Notes: generated by a model not told the origin, from the sequence alone. A stretch of 64,000 nt of DNA from CAIXPS01 sp034430115 (GCA_034430115.1 DAOUFG010000184.1:1-64000), one strand, 5' to 3'; shown: positions 44,724 through 53,408, counted from the first letter of the stretch. Translations and numbers: made by a program.

Positions 44724-47351
44724 TCACTTCCCTTTCTCTTTCCACTGATCTGGTGATGGTTCCTGCCTGCGTATACTTCTACTCAGAGTCATCTTGCGGT
44801 AAGGGTAGCGGCTATTCAGCCAGCCCATGATCTGCTCTCGGGTCCTCGGAGTGTATTTGTCAATGGACATTTGGCGGATGAGCACTTCTCGTTGCTTGAG
44901 CCTCTGTTTTTCCTCAGATGTGGTGGGGTCTGGGCCATAAGGGTAAAGATCGAAAGCAGGTTCAGTTTTACCTTTATATTTCATTTTGGCGACGGCGTGA
45001 TAATTACCCAAACTGATCAGATCTGCCTTGCTGAAATTTGGCTGGATGTAATCCTCTAGAGTTGTAGCATCTTTGCCATCAATGCCCAGCTCGAAGATGA
45101 AACTGCCACCTACGTTGCCCATGATCGAAGCGAGAACTTCATCTTTCAGTTGGCCCAAGTACTGGTTACCCACAGTGAGTCGGATGCCATATTTGCGAAT
45201 CTCGTCAAACATCGCATTCAGTGGTGTGTTGGTGAAAGTTTGCACTTCATCCACGTATAGGTAATAGTCAAGCCCACTAGCAGTACCAAGTCGTCTTGCC
45301 GCGGCTTCAAATTGTGATAGAGCCATCGTCCCCAGCAATTGGCGATCATCATTCCTAACGGTGCCAGTGTCGGTGTCCAGGGAGACGAGAATGATCTTAT
45401 TCTGACTCATGAGTTCTCCCCATTCCAGACTGTCGGGATGGCAGAGGATGGGGTAGAGAAAATCGCTGCTGTAGAAGTTGCTCAGGCGGTAGATGGCGGG
45501 GAAAGGTAGGTCGCGCTTCTGGGAGTCGGTAAGTGGTACGAATAACTCTGTCCAAAATATGTTGATGGTTGGGTCGATAGTTTGGTCATTCTGACGGGGA
45601 CTGATGGTGTTATAGAGAAATTCCTCATCCTGAAGAAGCTTCACTACGTCACGGATGGTGGGAGTCTCCACGTAAGCTAAGGTCCGAAGAGCGCCGTTGA
45701 GAAATACCTGGGCGCGCTCGGCACGGCTGAAGTCTTCGTAAAGCCTATTCATCATCTCAGTGAAGGTGCCTGCCGCAATCTGGCCATTATCGTCTTTGAT
45801 TGTCAGGGGATTGAGCGGGGGTGGATTGTTACGATTAGTGACATCGATAACGACGACGTCCCCTATCCGGTCGTCGGGGATAGCAGTTTGTAGCACGTCA
45901 CTGACTAACATTCCATGAGGATCGATGACACCGACCCCCTTGCCCCGGCTGATATCTTGGCGGATCATGTTGAGCATGAGGTTGGATTTACCCGTGCCGG
46001 TTTTACCAATGATGTTGACATGTTGTCTGCGGTCTTGGTCAGTCATGAATATTGGTCGTTGCTTATAGTGACCAATACGAGTGCCCTCCTGATTCTCAAG
46101 GATATCTTTCGGGGGTTGACTACCTGACGAGAAGACAGCGTACTCCGCCGCCATGCCTTGATAAGGCAGATGCCACAGGGCGGCTAGCTCATCGCTGGTC
46201 ACTACCGCTAGAGTCTTCTTTAGGAATTTATTGTGTTCATGGAGGTAATTCGTATAAGCGAAGAGAGAGTAGGTATCGAGCTGAGCTTGGCTTTCTACCT
46301 TACGGACTTGTGCCTCGCCCATAATCGACTGTTTGTGAATGCCCATTCCTAACACTTCACCGCGATACCGGTTAGTTAAGTGGCTACTGACATTTACTAC
46401 TGCCTCAGTAACTCGGGATTCATCGTTCCCATAGACTTCCAGAACGCCTTGCAACTCATATAGATGAGGTGAGTTCACCTTGTTAAGACATTGCTTCAGG
46501 ATTTGCTCTGGCGGTGGGGTTTTATATTTTACAGGAACTATGCCACCGTAAGATGTCCCATACCCGCTTCTGTCCCGTTTCCCCGTTACACTGTCGAGTG
46601 CAGTATCGATAAAAGCCAAGGTAATGGAGCCGACAGTGTTGATGATACCCTTAACTATCTTCTCACTGTCGGATGGTAGGCCTAAAAGTTTACGACGAGC
46701 CTCGTCCCGGGTCTCTGAGTCACCGAAAGTCGCGGATGATAGGCAGAAGGTGAGATTGGTCACGACGCCAGATTTGGCTGCTTCACCCATGGTATACACG
46801 AGATAGATCAGCGGGTCTGCGTTAACCTCGGTAAGGTGGACACTGGACAAATACCATTCGTCTCTAATTTGGCTGCCGTGGAACAGGGGAGCGAGCATGT
46901 GGTAATGGGTATGTTCTGAATATGGTGTAGGGGTCCAGGGACGGGTATTTACCGCCGTTTGCGGGCCATATACCGACTTGATAGCCAAGGTGGGATCACC
47001 TCGAGACGCAGCTGGTAGTAAATCGATCAACTCAAAGGTGACCTTGCCACTCTCCGAGCTTAAGCGGAAGGCCACATTGTTGGCGTAAGTTTCAACCAGA
47101 TGTTCGATCAGAGCTACCGCGACTCCCGGGTTATAGGGAGTCTTGGGGGGAACCTCAATGGTATAAACAATTGCTTTAGGTTCTGATGGGGCTGTATTTA
47201 TGTGCTGCTTCCGCAGTAACATCTGTAATCTTTTCGCTAGATTGGGGAATTTATGTCTAATACCAATTACCAGGAGAATGATGATCCCGGCTAGAACGAT
47301 TACGACTGCGAGCGTCAGCGTTGGGTATCGTGTAATCTCACCGAGACTCAT
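44724..47351 (-). CDS. VirD4/TraG-like conjugative ATPase with membrane anchor (second copy)
   Basis: The 875-residue product has one strong membrane helix at residues about 12-30 (Leu-Ala-Val-Val-Ile-Val-Leu-Ala-Gly-Ile-Ile-Ile-Leu-Leu), a 400-residue N-terminal domain of unknown role, then the ATPase. Walker A is Gly-Lys-Thr-Gly-Thr-Gly-Lys-Ser-Asn, followed by Gly-Val-Ile-Asp-Pro-His-Gly-Met; Walker B is Tyr-Leu-Tyr-Val-Asp-Glu-Val-Gln-Thr-Phe. This is the coupling-protein architecture. The ATG at 47,351 has AGGAGG seven bases upstream; the open frame extends 49 codons further without a site. The replication-relaxation gene follows. Confidence 0.87.
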   Translation of the reverse strand: MSLGEITRYPTLTLAVVIVLAGIIILLVIGIRHKFPNLAKRLQMLLRKQHINTAPSEPKAIVYTIEVPPKTPYNPGVAVALIEHLVETYANNVAFRLSSESGKVTFELIDLLPAASRGDPTLAIKSVYGPQTAVNTRPWTPTPYSEHTHYHMLAPLFHGSQIRDEWYLSSVHLTEVNADPLIYLVYTMGEAAKSGVVTNLTFCLSSATFGDSETRDEARRKLLGLPSDSEKIVKGIINTVGSITLAFIDTALDSVTGKRDRSGYGTSYGGIVPVKYKTPPPEQILKQCLNKVNSPHLYELQGVLEVYGNDESRVTEAVVNVSSHLTNRYRGEVLGMGIHKQSIMGEAQVRKVESQAQLDTYSLFAYTNYLHEHNKFLKKTLAVVTSDELAALWHLPYQGMAAEYAVFSSGSQPPKDILENQEGTRIGHYKQRPIFMTDQDRRQHVNIIGKTGTGKSNLMLNMIRQDISRGKGVGVIDPHGMLVSDVLQTAIPDDRIGDVVVIDVTNRNNPPPLNPLTIKDDNGQIAAGTFTEMMNRLYEDFSRAERAQVFLNGALRTLAYVETPTIRDVVKLLQDEEFLYNTISPRQNDQTIDPTINIFWTELFVPLTDSQKRDLPFPAIYRLSNFYSSDFLYPILCHPDSLEWGELMSQNKIILVSLDTDTGTVRNDDRQLLGTMALSQFEAAARRLGTASGLDYYLYVDEVQTFTNTPLNAMFDEIRKYGIRLTVGNQYLGQLKDEVLASIMGNVGGSFIFELGIDGKDATTLEDYIQPNFSKADLISLGNYHAVAKMKYKGKTEPAFDLYPYGPDPTTSEEKQRLKQREVLIRQMSIDKYTPRTREQIMGWLNSRYPYRKMTLSRSIRRQEPSPDQWKEKGK

Positions 47352-47929
47352 TAACTGCCTCCTGTGACTTAACTCAAACCCAGTGGGTAAGTTACATATT
47401 TTAAAAGCTGTTACCACTAGTTTAGAGCATTTACGCCGATTTGTGTGGCTGGCAATCACCAAATTCAATAAATGTTGGTCGGATAAATTGAGTAACAACT
47501 TACTCTAGCCGCAATAAAATAACTTGATTACAGGAAACGTCAACCTGTAATTGACAAGTTAATTACACACATATAGATGACTGGAGTCGTGGTGACATGC
47601 TAATAACGAACATAGGATATGAACGCTTACCATTTCCTTAACGCCACCCTGTTATGGATAGAAAATCTGCGAAAACCGCGGCCATTATACGGTTATTAGT
47701 AGCACTTCCTCTGGTTAGCGTAACCAGACCCCAAACCAGTTCTATTGTCGAGTTCTTCAGAAGTTAAAAAAACGGCGACTGGAGCGACGAAGGAAGCGAC
47801 AGCGCCGCAGGGCCACGAGCCCTGCGCAAATATAGATAACTTTTCGGTCCGATTTTGCTGATATAGTATTTTATTGAATCTAAGCGACTAACACGCCAAT
47901 TTTGAAACCCACTCTATACGAGGCCTTTG
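47352..47929. other. Intergenic region with inverted repeats, possible oriT or operator
   Basis: ATTACAGG (47,527-47,534) and CCTGTAAT (47,544-47,551) form a perfect 8-bp inverted repeat. GCAGGGC and GCCCTGC (47,807-47,825) form a 7-bp stem with a five-base loop. The region lies upstream of the coupling ATPase and contains no credible gene. A transfer origin near relaxase-like and VirD4-like genes is possible but not shown. Confidence 0.35.
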
Positions 47930-48871
47930 ATGGAACTTAGCGAAGAGCGGACTGTAGCTATCGAATCAATTGCTACGCTGGTACATATCAAAAACACAAT
48001 GGTGAATATGATTTTGAAGCCTGCTGGCGTACCAGTGGATATTTATCGGCAAATATTGACTTTGCATGATGAGGTCAATAACCGGCCATTGTCAAAACGT
48101 CAAATGGCTCCCCTCATTTTGGAGGAGGTTGATAAACGTCCTGAGTGTGCCGGGGTCGTACGTAAGATTGTTGAGATCGCAGCAAATTGGGATAAGTTCT
48201 ATCTCGCTGATGACCAGTATGCTGCTCGTGCCACAGTTCAAAAAGCTCGTGAAATTCTCGGCACAGTCCAATTGATGGAGCAACGTGAGGAAAAACAGCG
48301 TGTGCTAGCTCGCCAGGAAGAATTAGCGCGACTAGAAAAGGAACGACTGAAGCGAGTGGGTCAGCAGTCTAGTCTGCTATTAATGATGTTTGACGATTTG
48401 GCTAAACTCATGGATGATCCTCAGCGGCGAGGGTATCTCCTCCAGGATTTAATAAATCGGTTGTTTGACCTTCATGATATCCCAGTTGTGAAGAGCTTTA
48501 CGCGGAATGATGGTGGGGAGCAGATAGATGGTGCATTCAAGCTTGATGGCTGGCACTACCTAGTTGAGTGCAGATGGCGCGAAAAATTAGCGGATATTCG
48601 GCAGCTCGATGGTCTGAAGGGGCAAATAGATCGTTCGGGTCGTCAGACTATGGGGATGTTCCTCTCTGTTAATGGATGGTCAGAAAACGTTATTCCATTG
48701 CTTAAACAAAATCCCAGTAAATCCATCTTTTTAATGGAGGGTCATGACTTGCGAACAGTGCTTAGTGTTCCACTTGATCTTCGGGCTTTCCTGCTTGCTA
48801 AGGTCGCAAAATTGAATCTTGAAACCGAACCCTTTTTGGAAGTAAACCAGTATCTGAAAGAGCAAGAATAG
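47930..48871 (+). CDS. Mrr-like restriction endonuclease
   Basis: The 313-residue product has a helical N-terminal half with a coiled coil (Arg-Gln-Glu-Glu-Leu-Ala-Arg-Leu-Glu-Lys-Glu-Arg) and a C-terminal PD-(D/E)xK domain of the Mrr_cat kind: Gly-Tyr-Leu-Leu-Gln-Asp-Leu-Ile-Asn-Arg-Leu-Phe, Glu-Gln-Ile-Asp-Gly-Ala-Phe (Asp about 200) and Tyr-Leu-Val-Glu-Cys-Arg-Trp (Glu about 212). The usual Lys of Glu-x-Lys is Arg here. Such enzymes cut modified or foreign DNA and are common defence effectors. GAGG lies six bases before the ATG. It stands alone between the transfer operon and a convergent nuclease-like gene. Confidence 0.78.
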   Translation: MELSEERTVAIESIATLVHIKNTMVNMILKPAGVPVDIYRQILTLHDEVNNRPLSKRQMAPLILEEVDKRPECAGVVRKIVEIAANWDKFYLADDQYAARATVQKAREILGTVQLMEQREEKQRVLARQEELARLEKERLKRVGQQSSLLLMMFDDLAKLMDDPQRRGYLLQDLINRLFDLHDIPVVKSFTRNDGGEQIDGAFKLDGWHYLVECRWREKLADIRQLDGLKGQIDRSGRQTMGMFLSVNGWSENVIPLLKQNPSKSIFLMEGHDLRTVLSVPLDLRAFLLAKVAKLNLETEPFLEVNQYLKEQE

Positions 48872-48949
48872 ATATGTAGGAAACTTGTCCTGAGTAGACT
48901 CAGCAACGCTGGTTGGGGTTGGGATTATCACAGTGAACATCCAATGGAT

Positions 48950-49426
48950 TCAAGCTGCCTCCAAATTCTCACTCGCTCTCGGGAATCTGAAATTTACGCC
49001 GAATCGCTCCCATTGCAGTCTGAGTCTTTTGACTTCATCTTCTTGCCTGGGTAGGTGCCAGCATGACGTCCACACCTTGTTACCCCTGCTCCGATCGATT
49101 TCATCCGCCCGAGCTGTAGCATCAATGACCCGATCAGCCATTTCCAGAAAAACCTCGAAACACTTTTGGCTGCTTAAATAACGCACAAACGCATAATAGT
49201 TGTCGCGTCCGCTGAGTTTTGTGTAATGAGTGCCAACCGGCCAGAACGACACTCTGTTCTTCGATGTTTTAACTTGCAGGTTTGCATTCCATGTGCCAGC
49301 GGGGTTAACTACGACCAAGTCAATCCCGGCCGTGTTCCGGATGGTAGGTAAGGCAATCAATCCGCGCAAGCTTAGTTCCGCGGCAACGTAATAGACACCT
49401 GCTGCGCCGATAAGTGATTTGTCCAT
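48950..49426 (-). CDS. PD-(D/E)xK nuclease-like protein
   Basis: The 158-residue product fits a small PD-(D/E)xK fold: Glu17 in Val-Ala-Ala-Glu-Leu, Asp36 in Ala-Gly-Ile-Asp-Leu-Val-Val, and Gln51-Val-Lys53 in Leu-Gln-Val-Lys-Thr. The pattern Gly-x-x-Gly-x-Tyr-Tyr-Val-Ala-Ala-Glu-Leu matches short predicted nucleases related to DUF4365. The C-terminal half has Tyr-Tyr-Ala-Phe-Val-Arg-Tyr. AAGGAG is nine bases before the ATG. The substrate is unknown; context suggests defence or element maintenance. It is convergent with the Mrr-like gene. Confidence 0.7.
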   Translation of the reverse strand: MDKSLIGAAGVYYVAAELSLRGLIALPTIRNTAGIDLVVVNPAGTWNANLQVKTSKNRVSFWPVGTHYTKLSGRDNYYAFVRYLSSQKCFEVFLEMADRVIDATARADEIDRSRGNKVWTSCWHLPRQEDEVKRLRLQWERFGVNFRFPRASENLEAA

Positions 49427-49548
49427 GTTCGTGAACTCCTTTTCTTTTCATTGTCGTAAGTTCAGGGTTAAGGCATTTTTGTTTTTATACCCCATAATGT
49501 TCACGCTTAGGTCGAATACCCAATATGGCAAACAGGTGTGGTTAACGC

Positions 49549-49554
49549 TACAAT
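49549..49554 (+). promoter_or_regulatory. -10 box of the excisionase-like gene
   Basis: TACAAT lies exactly seven bases before the ATG at 49,562, which implies a leaderless message. The same ACGC-TACAAT-N7-ATG layout occurs at the related gene at 58,087. A convincing -35 was not identified. Confidence 0.45.
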
Positions 49555-49561
49555 TCCAAAT

Positions 49562-49777
49562 ATGGTTGACTGGATCACTACTGAAGAGGCAAGCCAACTT
49601 ACCGGCTACAGTGTTGCACACTTGCTTTTGTTGTTGCGGCAGAAAAGAATCAAGGCTGAGAAGAAGGGTGGTCAATATTGGGTTGATAGGGGAGACTTGC
49701 TGGAGTATGCCAGTCAAGCGGCAAAAGCTAAGTCAGAAGATCGACGGCATGGAGCAAAAGGCAAACGAACCACTTGA
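49562..49777 (+). CDS. Excisionase-like small HTH protein (element B)
   Basis: The 71-residue product reads Trp-Ile-Thr-Thr-Glu-Glu-Ala-Ser-Gln-Leu-Thr-Gly-Tyr-Ser-Val-Ala-His-Leu, then Lys-Arg-Ile-Lys-Ala-Glu-Lys-Lys-Gly-Gly-Gln-Tyr-Trp-Val-Asp: the MerR/excisionase-type winged HTH (HTH_17). A basic tail follows. It is near the right end of element B, upstream of the serine recombinase, so it may set recombination direction. The protein in element C at 58,087 has the same pattern (Trp-Ile-Thr-Leu-Arg-Asp-Ala-Ile-Glu-Leu-Thr-Gly-Tyr), which links the two elements. Confidence 0.75.
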   Translation: MVDWITTEEASQLTGYSVAHLLLLLRQKRIKAEKKGGQYWVDRGDLLEYASQAAKAKSEDRRHGAKGKRTT

Positions 49778-49790
49778 CATGAGTAGACTG

Positions 49791-49971
49791 CTAGTATAAT
49801 ATACTAAGTATAGTTAGCATATAAATGCTATAAAGCGGGTCGTATAGGTGTTAGCAGCACCCACACAACCCTGACCCAACCGATGTTTAGGGCATCGGCA
49901 AGGCTAACCGCATTTTACTTTGAAGCGGGCAGTCCTTGCTTTCACCACCGGCAAGGGTCGCCCGTTTTTTT
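49791..49971 (+). ncRNA. Candidate small structured RNA with promoter-like palindromes and terminator
   Basis: The segment starts with AGTAT-AAT-ATACT (49,793-49,805) and TAGCAT-ATAA-ATGCTA (49,815-49,830), both perfect inverted repeats in an AT-rich promoter-like stretch. Then come a short stem GGTG/CACC (49,847-49,861), a 6-bp stem CCGATG/CATCGG with a seven-base loop (49,880-49,898), and a two-part terminator stem (CGGGC/GCCCG outside, CCTTGC/GCAAGG inside; 49,926-49,964) with a run of seven T. No open frame fits. It is either a free small RNA of roughly 130-150 nt or an attenuated leader for the gene at 50,031. Confidence 0.5.
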
Positions 49972-50030
49972 GTTGGCTTTAGCGGGGCAAGTTTGGTAAA
50001 GCCAGCAAGTTAGTGTTGAGAGGTGGTCAG

Positions 50031-50255
50031 ATGAAATCCGCAAGTAAACTCCGCAAGTTCCGCCAGCAGTGCGAACGCGAAGCCGAGACAAGCGCCGATG
50101 AGATTGAGGCTCCCTTGTCACATCTGCTTCACGACATTTGCAAGACGCTCAAGTTGTCAGGTAAACAGCGCCGCCGGGTCCTCGGACGCAAAAGCTATAT
50201 GCGGCTTGAGGATACCCGTGATTGCCGGGTAGACCTTGTGCGACGGGACTCCTAA
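50031..50255 (+). CDS. Small hypothetical basic protein
   Basis: The 74-residue product is charged and helical (Leu-Arg-Lys-Phe-Arg-Gln-Gln-Cys-Glu-Arg-Glu-Ala-Glu-Thr-Ser; Lys-Gln-Arg-Arg-Arg-Val-Leu-Gly). GAGGTGG precedes the ATG at 50,031 and a hairpin terminator follows the stop, so it is a real short transcription unit. I do not recognise the family. It lies just after the candidate small RNA, which may control it. Confidence 0.55.
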   Translation: MKSASKLRKFRQQCEREAETSADEIEAPLSHLLHDICKTLKLSGKQRRRVLGRKSYMRLEDTRDCRVDLVRRDS

Positions 50256-50284
50256 GCGATCCCGCACTTGTCCGTTTAGTGAGT

Positions 50285-50315
50285 TGAGGCAAGGCCTGTG
50301 TCAGGTTTTGCCTCA
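50285..50315 (+). terminator. Hairpin terminator
   Basis: TGAGGCAA and TTGCCTCA pair over 8 bp and enclose a further CCTG/CAGG stem with a three-base loop. A short T-rich stretch follows at about 50,328. It closes the transcript of the 74-residue gene. Confidence 0.6.
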
Positions 50316-50595
50316 GCCCGTTATTACCTTTTTAGCATCCGTTACTTATCCCAATCCATTGCATGACGCATTTTGAAGACACGACCAGTAAGCAGTTGAC
50401 CGGCTCACCGCTCTTACATAGAGCAGGGAACCAGGCTGGGCACCGTGACTCGCTACATCCCAAATTGCCACGACGTCCTGTACTCGCACCGCGCATTGAG
50501 CGACTGCTGGCAATCATCGCGGAGGTGGAGCGGCAATCTCGTTGACATGCACGGCCCTAAACGGATGCAGATGAACACCTTAAACAAAATAAACC

Positions 50596-52329
50596 ATGAC
50601 TAGAGTGAGATGTTATTACCGGTATTCGAGTGACGAACAATCCGAAGGCTGGAGTATTGAAGCCCAGGATAAAGCATGTCGAAACTTCATCGCCGCTCGT
50701 CCTGATTGGGCGATCAACGGTAAGCCCTATGTTGATGAGGCCTGGAGTGGCAAGACGGTTCATCGTCCAGCCTTCCAACAGATGTTGGCTGATGCACGTG
50801 AAGGCCAGTTTGATGTGGTGGTGTGTCACAAGTTGGATCGATTTTCGCGCAGCCTGGTGGACGTTTTGTTGACGCTGGATGAGTTGCAGAAATGCAATGT
50901 GACCTTTGCCAGCGCAGCAGAGTCGATTGACTTCACCTCACCCTCCGGGCGGATGATGCTGGTCATGCTGGCCTTCTTCGCCGAATGGTATCTGCAAAAC
51001 CTGAGTGCCGAAACGACGAAAGGCAAGGTGGCTCGCTTTGAAGCGGGTTATTGGAATGGGGATTTGCGCTTTGGCTACTCGAAGACTGAAGTCGGAGAGG
51101 AAATCAAGAATGGCAAGGTGAAGAAACTATATAAGCCTGTGCCAAATGCAGACGCACATTTTGTGCAATTTGCATACCAAATGTGTTCGGCTGGCAAGAT
51201 AGACCAGGACGTCGCAGATGAACTCAATCGTGTCGGGTCACGCACCTACCGCCTGATATCCAGTTCCAAAGCTAAGGCTGGACCTGATACTGACCTGTCG
51301 CTCCGGCGTGGCTGGACTAAGGATTCTGTTGCCGGGTTATTTGACCGGGAGGCAGTGCAGTTCTATCTGGGTAATACTCCCTATGTGGGAGTGAAAGAGC
51401 GGACCAAAGCAGAACGCCTGCGTGACTTTCAGGTGCGCCAGGGAACACATGAAGCGATCATTGACCAAGAGCTGGCAGACCGTGCGATGGCAGCCCGGAT
51501 TAAGCGCTATAACCCTGGGCGATTGTTAACGCCTCAAGCGTCTCATGTGTACCTATTGGGGCAGGGGATAGCACATTGTGCGAGTTGTGGGAAGCCTTTA
51601 CGCAGTATTCAGAGTCAGTGCGGGCAACATCATCACTACTATCGTTGTGCTTCATGGTTGCGGGATGAGCCATGTGATGCTTCACGGCAACAGGTGCGCG
51701 AAGACCTGTTGACACCTCAAATGGATCAGTACATGGCGGCCTTGAGTATGCCGGGTGATTGGCGTACACGTATCAATGAGCTGGTCGCAAGTGACACTGA
51801 GGTGGTGAACCTGGAAAAACGGCGCAATGACTTACGTGGTCAGCTGCGTCGGCTCAACTACCAATTTGAGCAGGGGCTGATCGAGGAATCCGACGTTCCG
51901 GCTTACGAAAAGAGAGCGCAGAAGTTGATCCGGGAGATAAACAGTCTTGTGGTACCAGACACTCATCACTTGCTGGAGACAGGGGAGCAGGTGGTGGCCT
52001 TTGGATCGGCGTGGGCGAAAGCTGACAAAGCGCATCGCCACGCCATGCTCAAAGAGATGTTTGAAGCGGTCTATGTAGATACAGACGAGAAGCGAATCGT
52101 GGGTGTCAAGCCATATGCCGAGTTTGTGCCCCTGTTTCGACAGACGGGGATGGTGGAGCGGGACTACAGTTTTGTGCTGGAAAACGAAATAACCGCTCAG
52201 GATTCTAAAATCACTGAGCGGTTAGACGTCTCAGGCGGACGCGACGGGGATGGGCTTAGCAATTGGCATATTGACCTACGGGGGATAGTTTGGGCACAGC
52301 CGCCCCATTGGGGCCGGATCGTCGCCTGA
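50596..52329 (+). CDS. Large serine recombinase (integrase of element B)
   Basis: The open frame of 577 residues has the resolvase domain with catalytic Ser11 (Tyr-Tyr-Arg-Tyr-Ser-Ser-Asp-Glu-Gln), Asp-Arg-Phe-Ser-Arg near residue 93, a recombinase domain, a zinc ribbon (Cys-Ala-Ser-Cys-Gly...Tyr-Arg-Cys...Cys) and a coiled coil (Leu-Asn-Tyr-Gln-Phe-Glu-Gln-Gly-Leu-Ile-Glu-Glu-Ser). It should integrate and excise element B. The core word GACGCGACGGG lies in its last codons as Arg-Asp-Gly, so residues after about 551 may come from the neighbouring element C. The remnant at 17.1 kb is its closest relative in the window. Confidence 0.93.
   Translation: MTRVRCYYRYSSDEQSEGWSIEAQDKACRNFIAARPDWAINGKPYVDEAWSGKTVHRPAFQQMLADAREGQFDVVVCHKLDRFSRSLVDVLLTLDELQKCNVTFASAAESIDFTSPSGRMMLVMLAFFAEWYLQNLSAETTKGKVARFEAGYWNGDLRFGYSKTEVGEEIKNGKVKKLYKPVPNADAHFVQFAYQMCSAGKIDQDVADELNRVGSRTYRLISSSKAKAGPDTDLSLRRGWTKDSVAGLFDREAVQFYLGNTPYVGVKERTKAERLRDFQVRQGTHEAIIDQELADRAMAARIKRYNPGRLLTPQASHVYLLGQGIAHCASCGKPLRSIQSQCGQHHHYYRCASWLRDEPCDASRQQVREDLLTPQMDQYMAALSMPGDWRTRINELVASDTEVVNLEKRRNDLRGQLRRLNYQFEQGLIEESDVPAYEKRAQKLIREINSLVVPDTHHLLETGEQVVAFGSAWAKADKAHRHAMLKEMFEAVYVDTDEKRIVGVKPYAEFVPLFRQTGMVERDYSFVLENEITAQDSKITERLDVSGGRDGDGLSNWHIDLRGIVWAQPPHWGRIVA
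52235..52248 (+). repeat. Attachment core, copy 3 (GCGGACGCGACGGG)
   Basis: This 14-bp word is identical to 61,306-61,319 and contains the 11-bp core found at 17,041 and 18,701. It is located inside the 3' end of the serine recombinase gene. I read it as the junction between elements B and C. Confidence 0.6.
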
Positions 52330-52353
52330 CGGTTTACCGAAATCTACCAGAGT

Positions 52354-52382
52354 TATAATGTCCGATAATGTAAACTTATCGG
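52354..52382 (+). promoter_or_regulatory. Promoter and operator of the element C tyrosine recombinase
   Basis: A perfect -10 TATAAT (52,354-52,359) is followed at once by CCGATAA-N7-TTATCGG (52,362-52,382), an inverted repeat over the likely transcription start. A repressor bound there would block initiation. GAGAGGT serves the ATG at 52,401. Confidence 0.55.
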
Positions 52383-52400
52383 CATTAGAGAGGTAAACCA

Positions 52401-53408
52401 ATGGCTAAGACCCAGCTAATTCCAGCGAGCAATAGCGCAGCCCTTCCGGCGCAGGTGGCACAGTCTGCGCGTGATTACGTGAACGCCAGCAAGCGCGACA
52501 ACACGCGCATCACGTACCGCAAGGCGTGGGCGGCCTTTGAGACGTTCTGCGCAGCGCATGGCTACCAGGCACAGCCGGCCAGCGTGCCCGCCGTGGTTCA
52601 CTACCTCACCAGCCTGGCCGACAGTGGCTACAAGGTGAGCACCATCGAGCTTCACAAGTCGGCAATCAGCTTTGCGCATGGGGGCAAGGGCAGCGCCATA
52701 AACCCAGCGCTTGCCCCGGAAGTGCGCATCCTCATGCAGGGCATACACAACAAGCTTGCCCAGGACAAGCCGGAGCAAGCAGCGCCAGAGCAAGCCCGCC
52801 CGATCATGCTTGCCGACCTGCGGCGCATGATTGCCGCCACGGGTGACACCATTGGGGGCAAGCGCGACCGGGCAATCTTGCTTGTGGGATGGTTTGGGGC
52901 CATGCGCAGAAGCGAGATAGCCGGCCTCGATGTGCGTGACCTGATTTTCCGCGATGACGCGGTGATTTTGACGCTCCGCAACACCAAAACCGACAAGGGC
53001 AGCAAGGGCCAAACCCTCACGCTGCCCAGGCTCAATGACACGGCGATATGCCCTGTGACAGCCCTGCGCGAGTGGTTGAAGGCGTCGGGCATTGGCAGCG
53101 GGCCGGTGTTTGTGCGCGTGGACAAGTGGGGCCATGCCGGACGTGCGCGCATCAACGACAAGCACGTCGATTCGGTGGTCAAGCGCCTGGCTGAGCGTGC
53201 CGGGCTAAGCGATACACCCAGCGACTACCGGCGCATCAGCGGCCACAGCCTGCGCGCGGGATTCGCAACCCAAGCCGCACGCGATGGGATCCCCGATCAC
53301 GCAATCATGCAGGTCACACGGCACGCATCGCGCGTGATGCTGGATCGCTACATCCGCGAGGGTGGTAGCGCCATGCTGGACACGCTACGACAGGTGGCAG
53401 GGGAATAA
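52401..53408 (+). CDS. Tyrosine recombinase/integrase (element C)
   Basis: The 335-residue product has a full SAM-like arm and catalytic domain: Arg169 (Ala-Met-Arg-Arg-Ser-Glu), Lys in Thr-Lys-Thr-Asp-Lys-Gly near 197, His282-x-x-Arg285 (Gly-His-Ser-Leu-Arg-Ala-Gly), His308 (Thr-Arg-His-Ala-Ser) and Tyr317 (Asp-Arg-Tyr-Ile-Arg). It should be active. It is odd that a 9-kb element carries both this and a serine recombinase; this one may resolve multimers of a replicating form. Its first gene position, own promoter and terminator make it a separate unit. Confidence 0.93.
   Translation: MAKTQLIPASNSAALPAQVAQSARDYVNASKRDNTRITYRKAWAAFETFCAAHGYQAQPASVPAVVHYLTSLADSGYKVSTIELHKSAISFAHGGKGSAINPALAPEVRILMQGIHNKLAQDKPEQAAPEQARPIMLADLRRMIAATGDTIGGKRDRAILLVGWFGAMRRSEIAGLDVRDLIFRDDAVILTLRNTKTDKGSKGQTLTLPRLNDTAICPVTALREWLKASGIGSGPVFVRVDKWGHAGRARINDKHVDSVVKRLAERAGLSDTPSDYRRISGHSLRAGFATQAARDGIPDHAIMQVTRHASRVMLDRYIREGGSAMLDTLRQVAGE

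Larger units (their letters stand above)
18701..52248. mobile_element. Element B: defence and transfer island
   Basis: Limits are inferred from the shared core at 18,701 and 52,238. A serine recombinase and an excisionase-like gene lie at the right end. Inside are CBASS, STAND ATPases, VirD4-like ATPases, replication-relaxation proteins, a partition/replication operon and toxin-antitoxin genes. Base composition is visibly more AT-rich than on either flank, especially between 35.9 and 39.3 kb, which supports horizontal origin. An internal tyrosine recombinase (21.7-22.6 kb) suggests the island is itself composite. Confidence 0.5.

Noticed and set aside
50363..50545. 60-codon frame before the element B recombinase
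   Set aside because: No ribosome site and composition unlike neighbouring small genes; possible but not supported.
52221..52234. AGACGTCT near core copy 3 as a full third copy of the dyad site
   Set aside because: Only the 8-bp palindrome and three flanking bases match, in the opposite orientation; the outer arms are absent.
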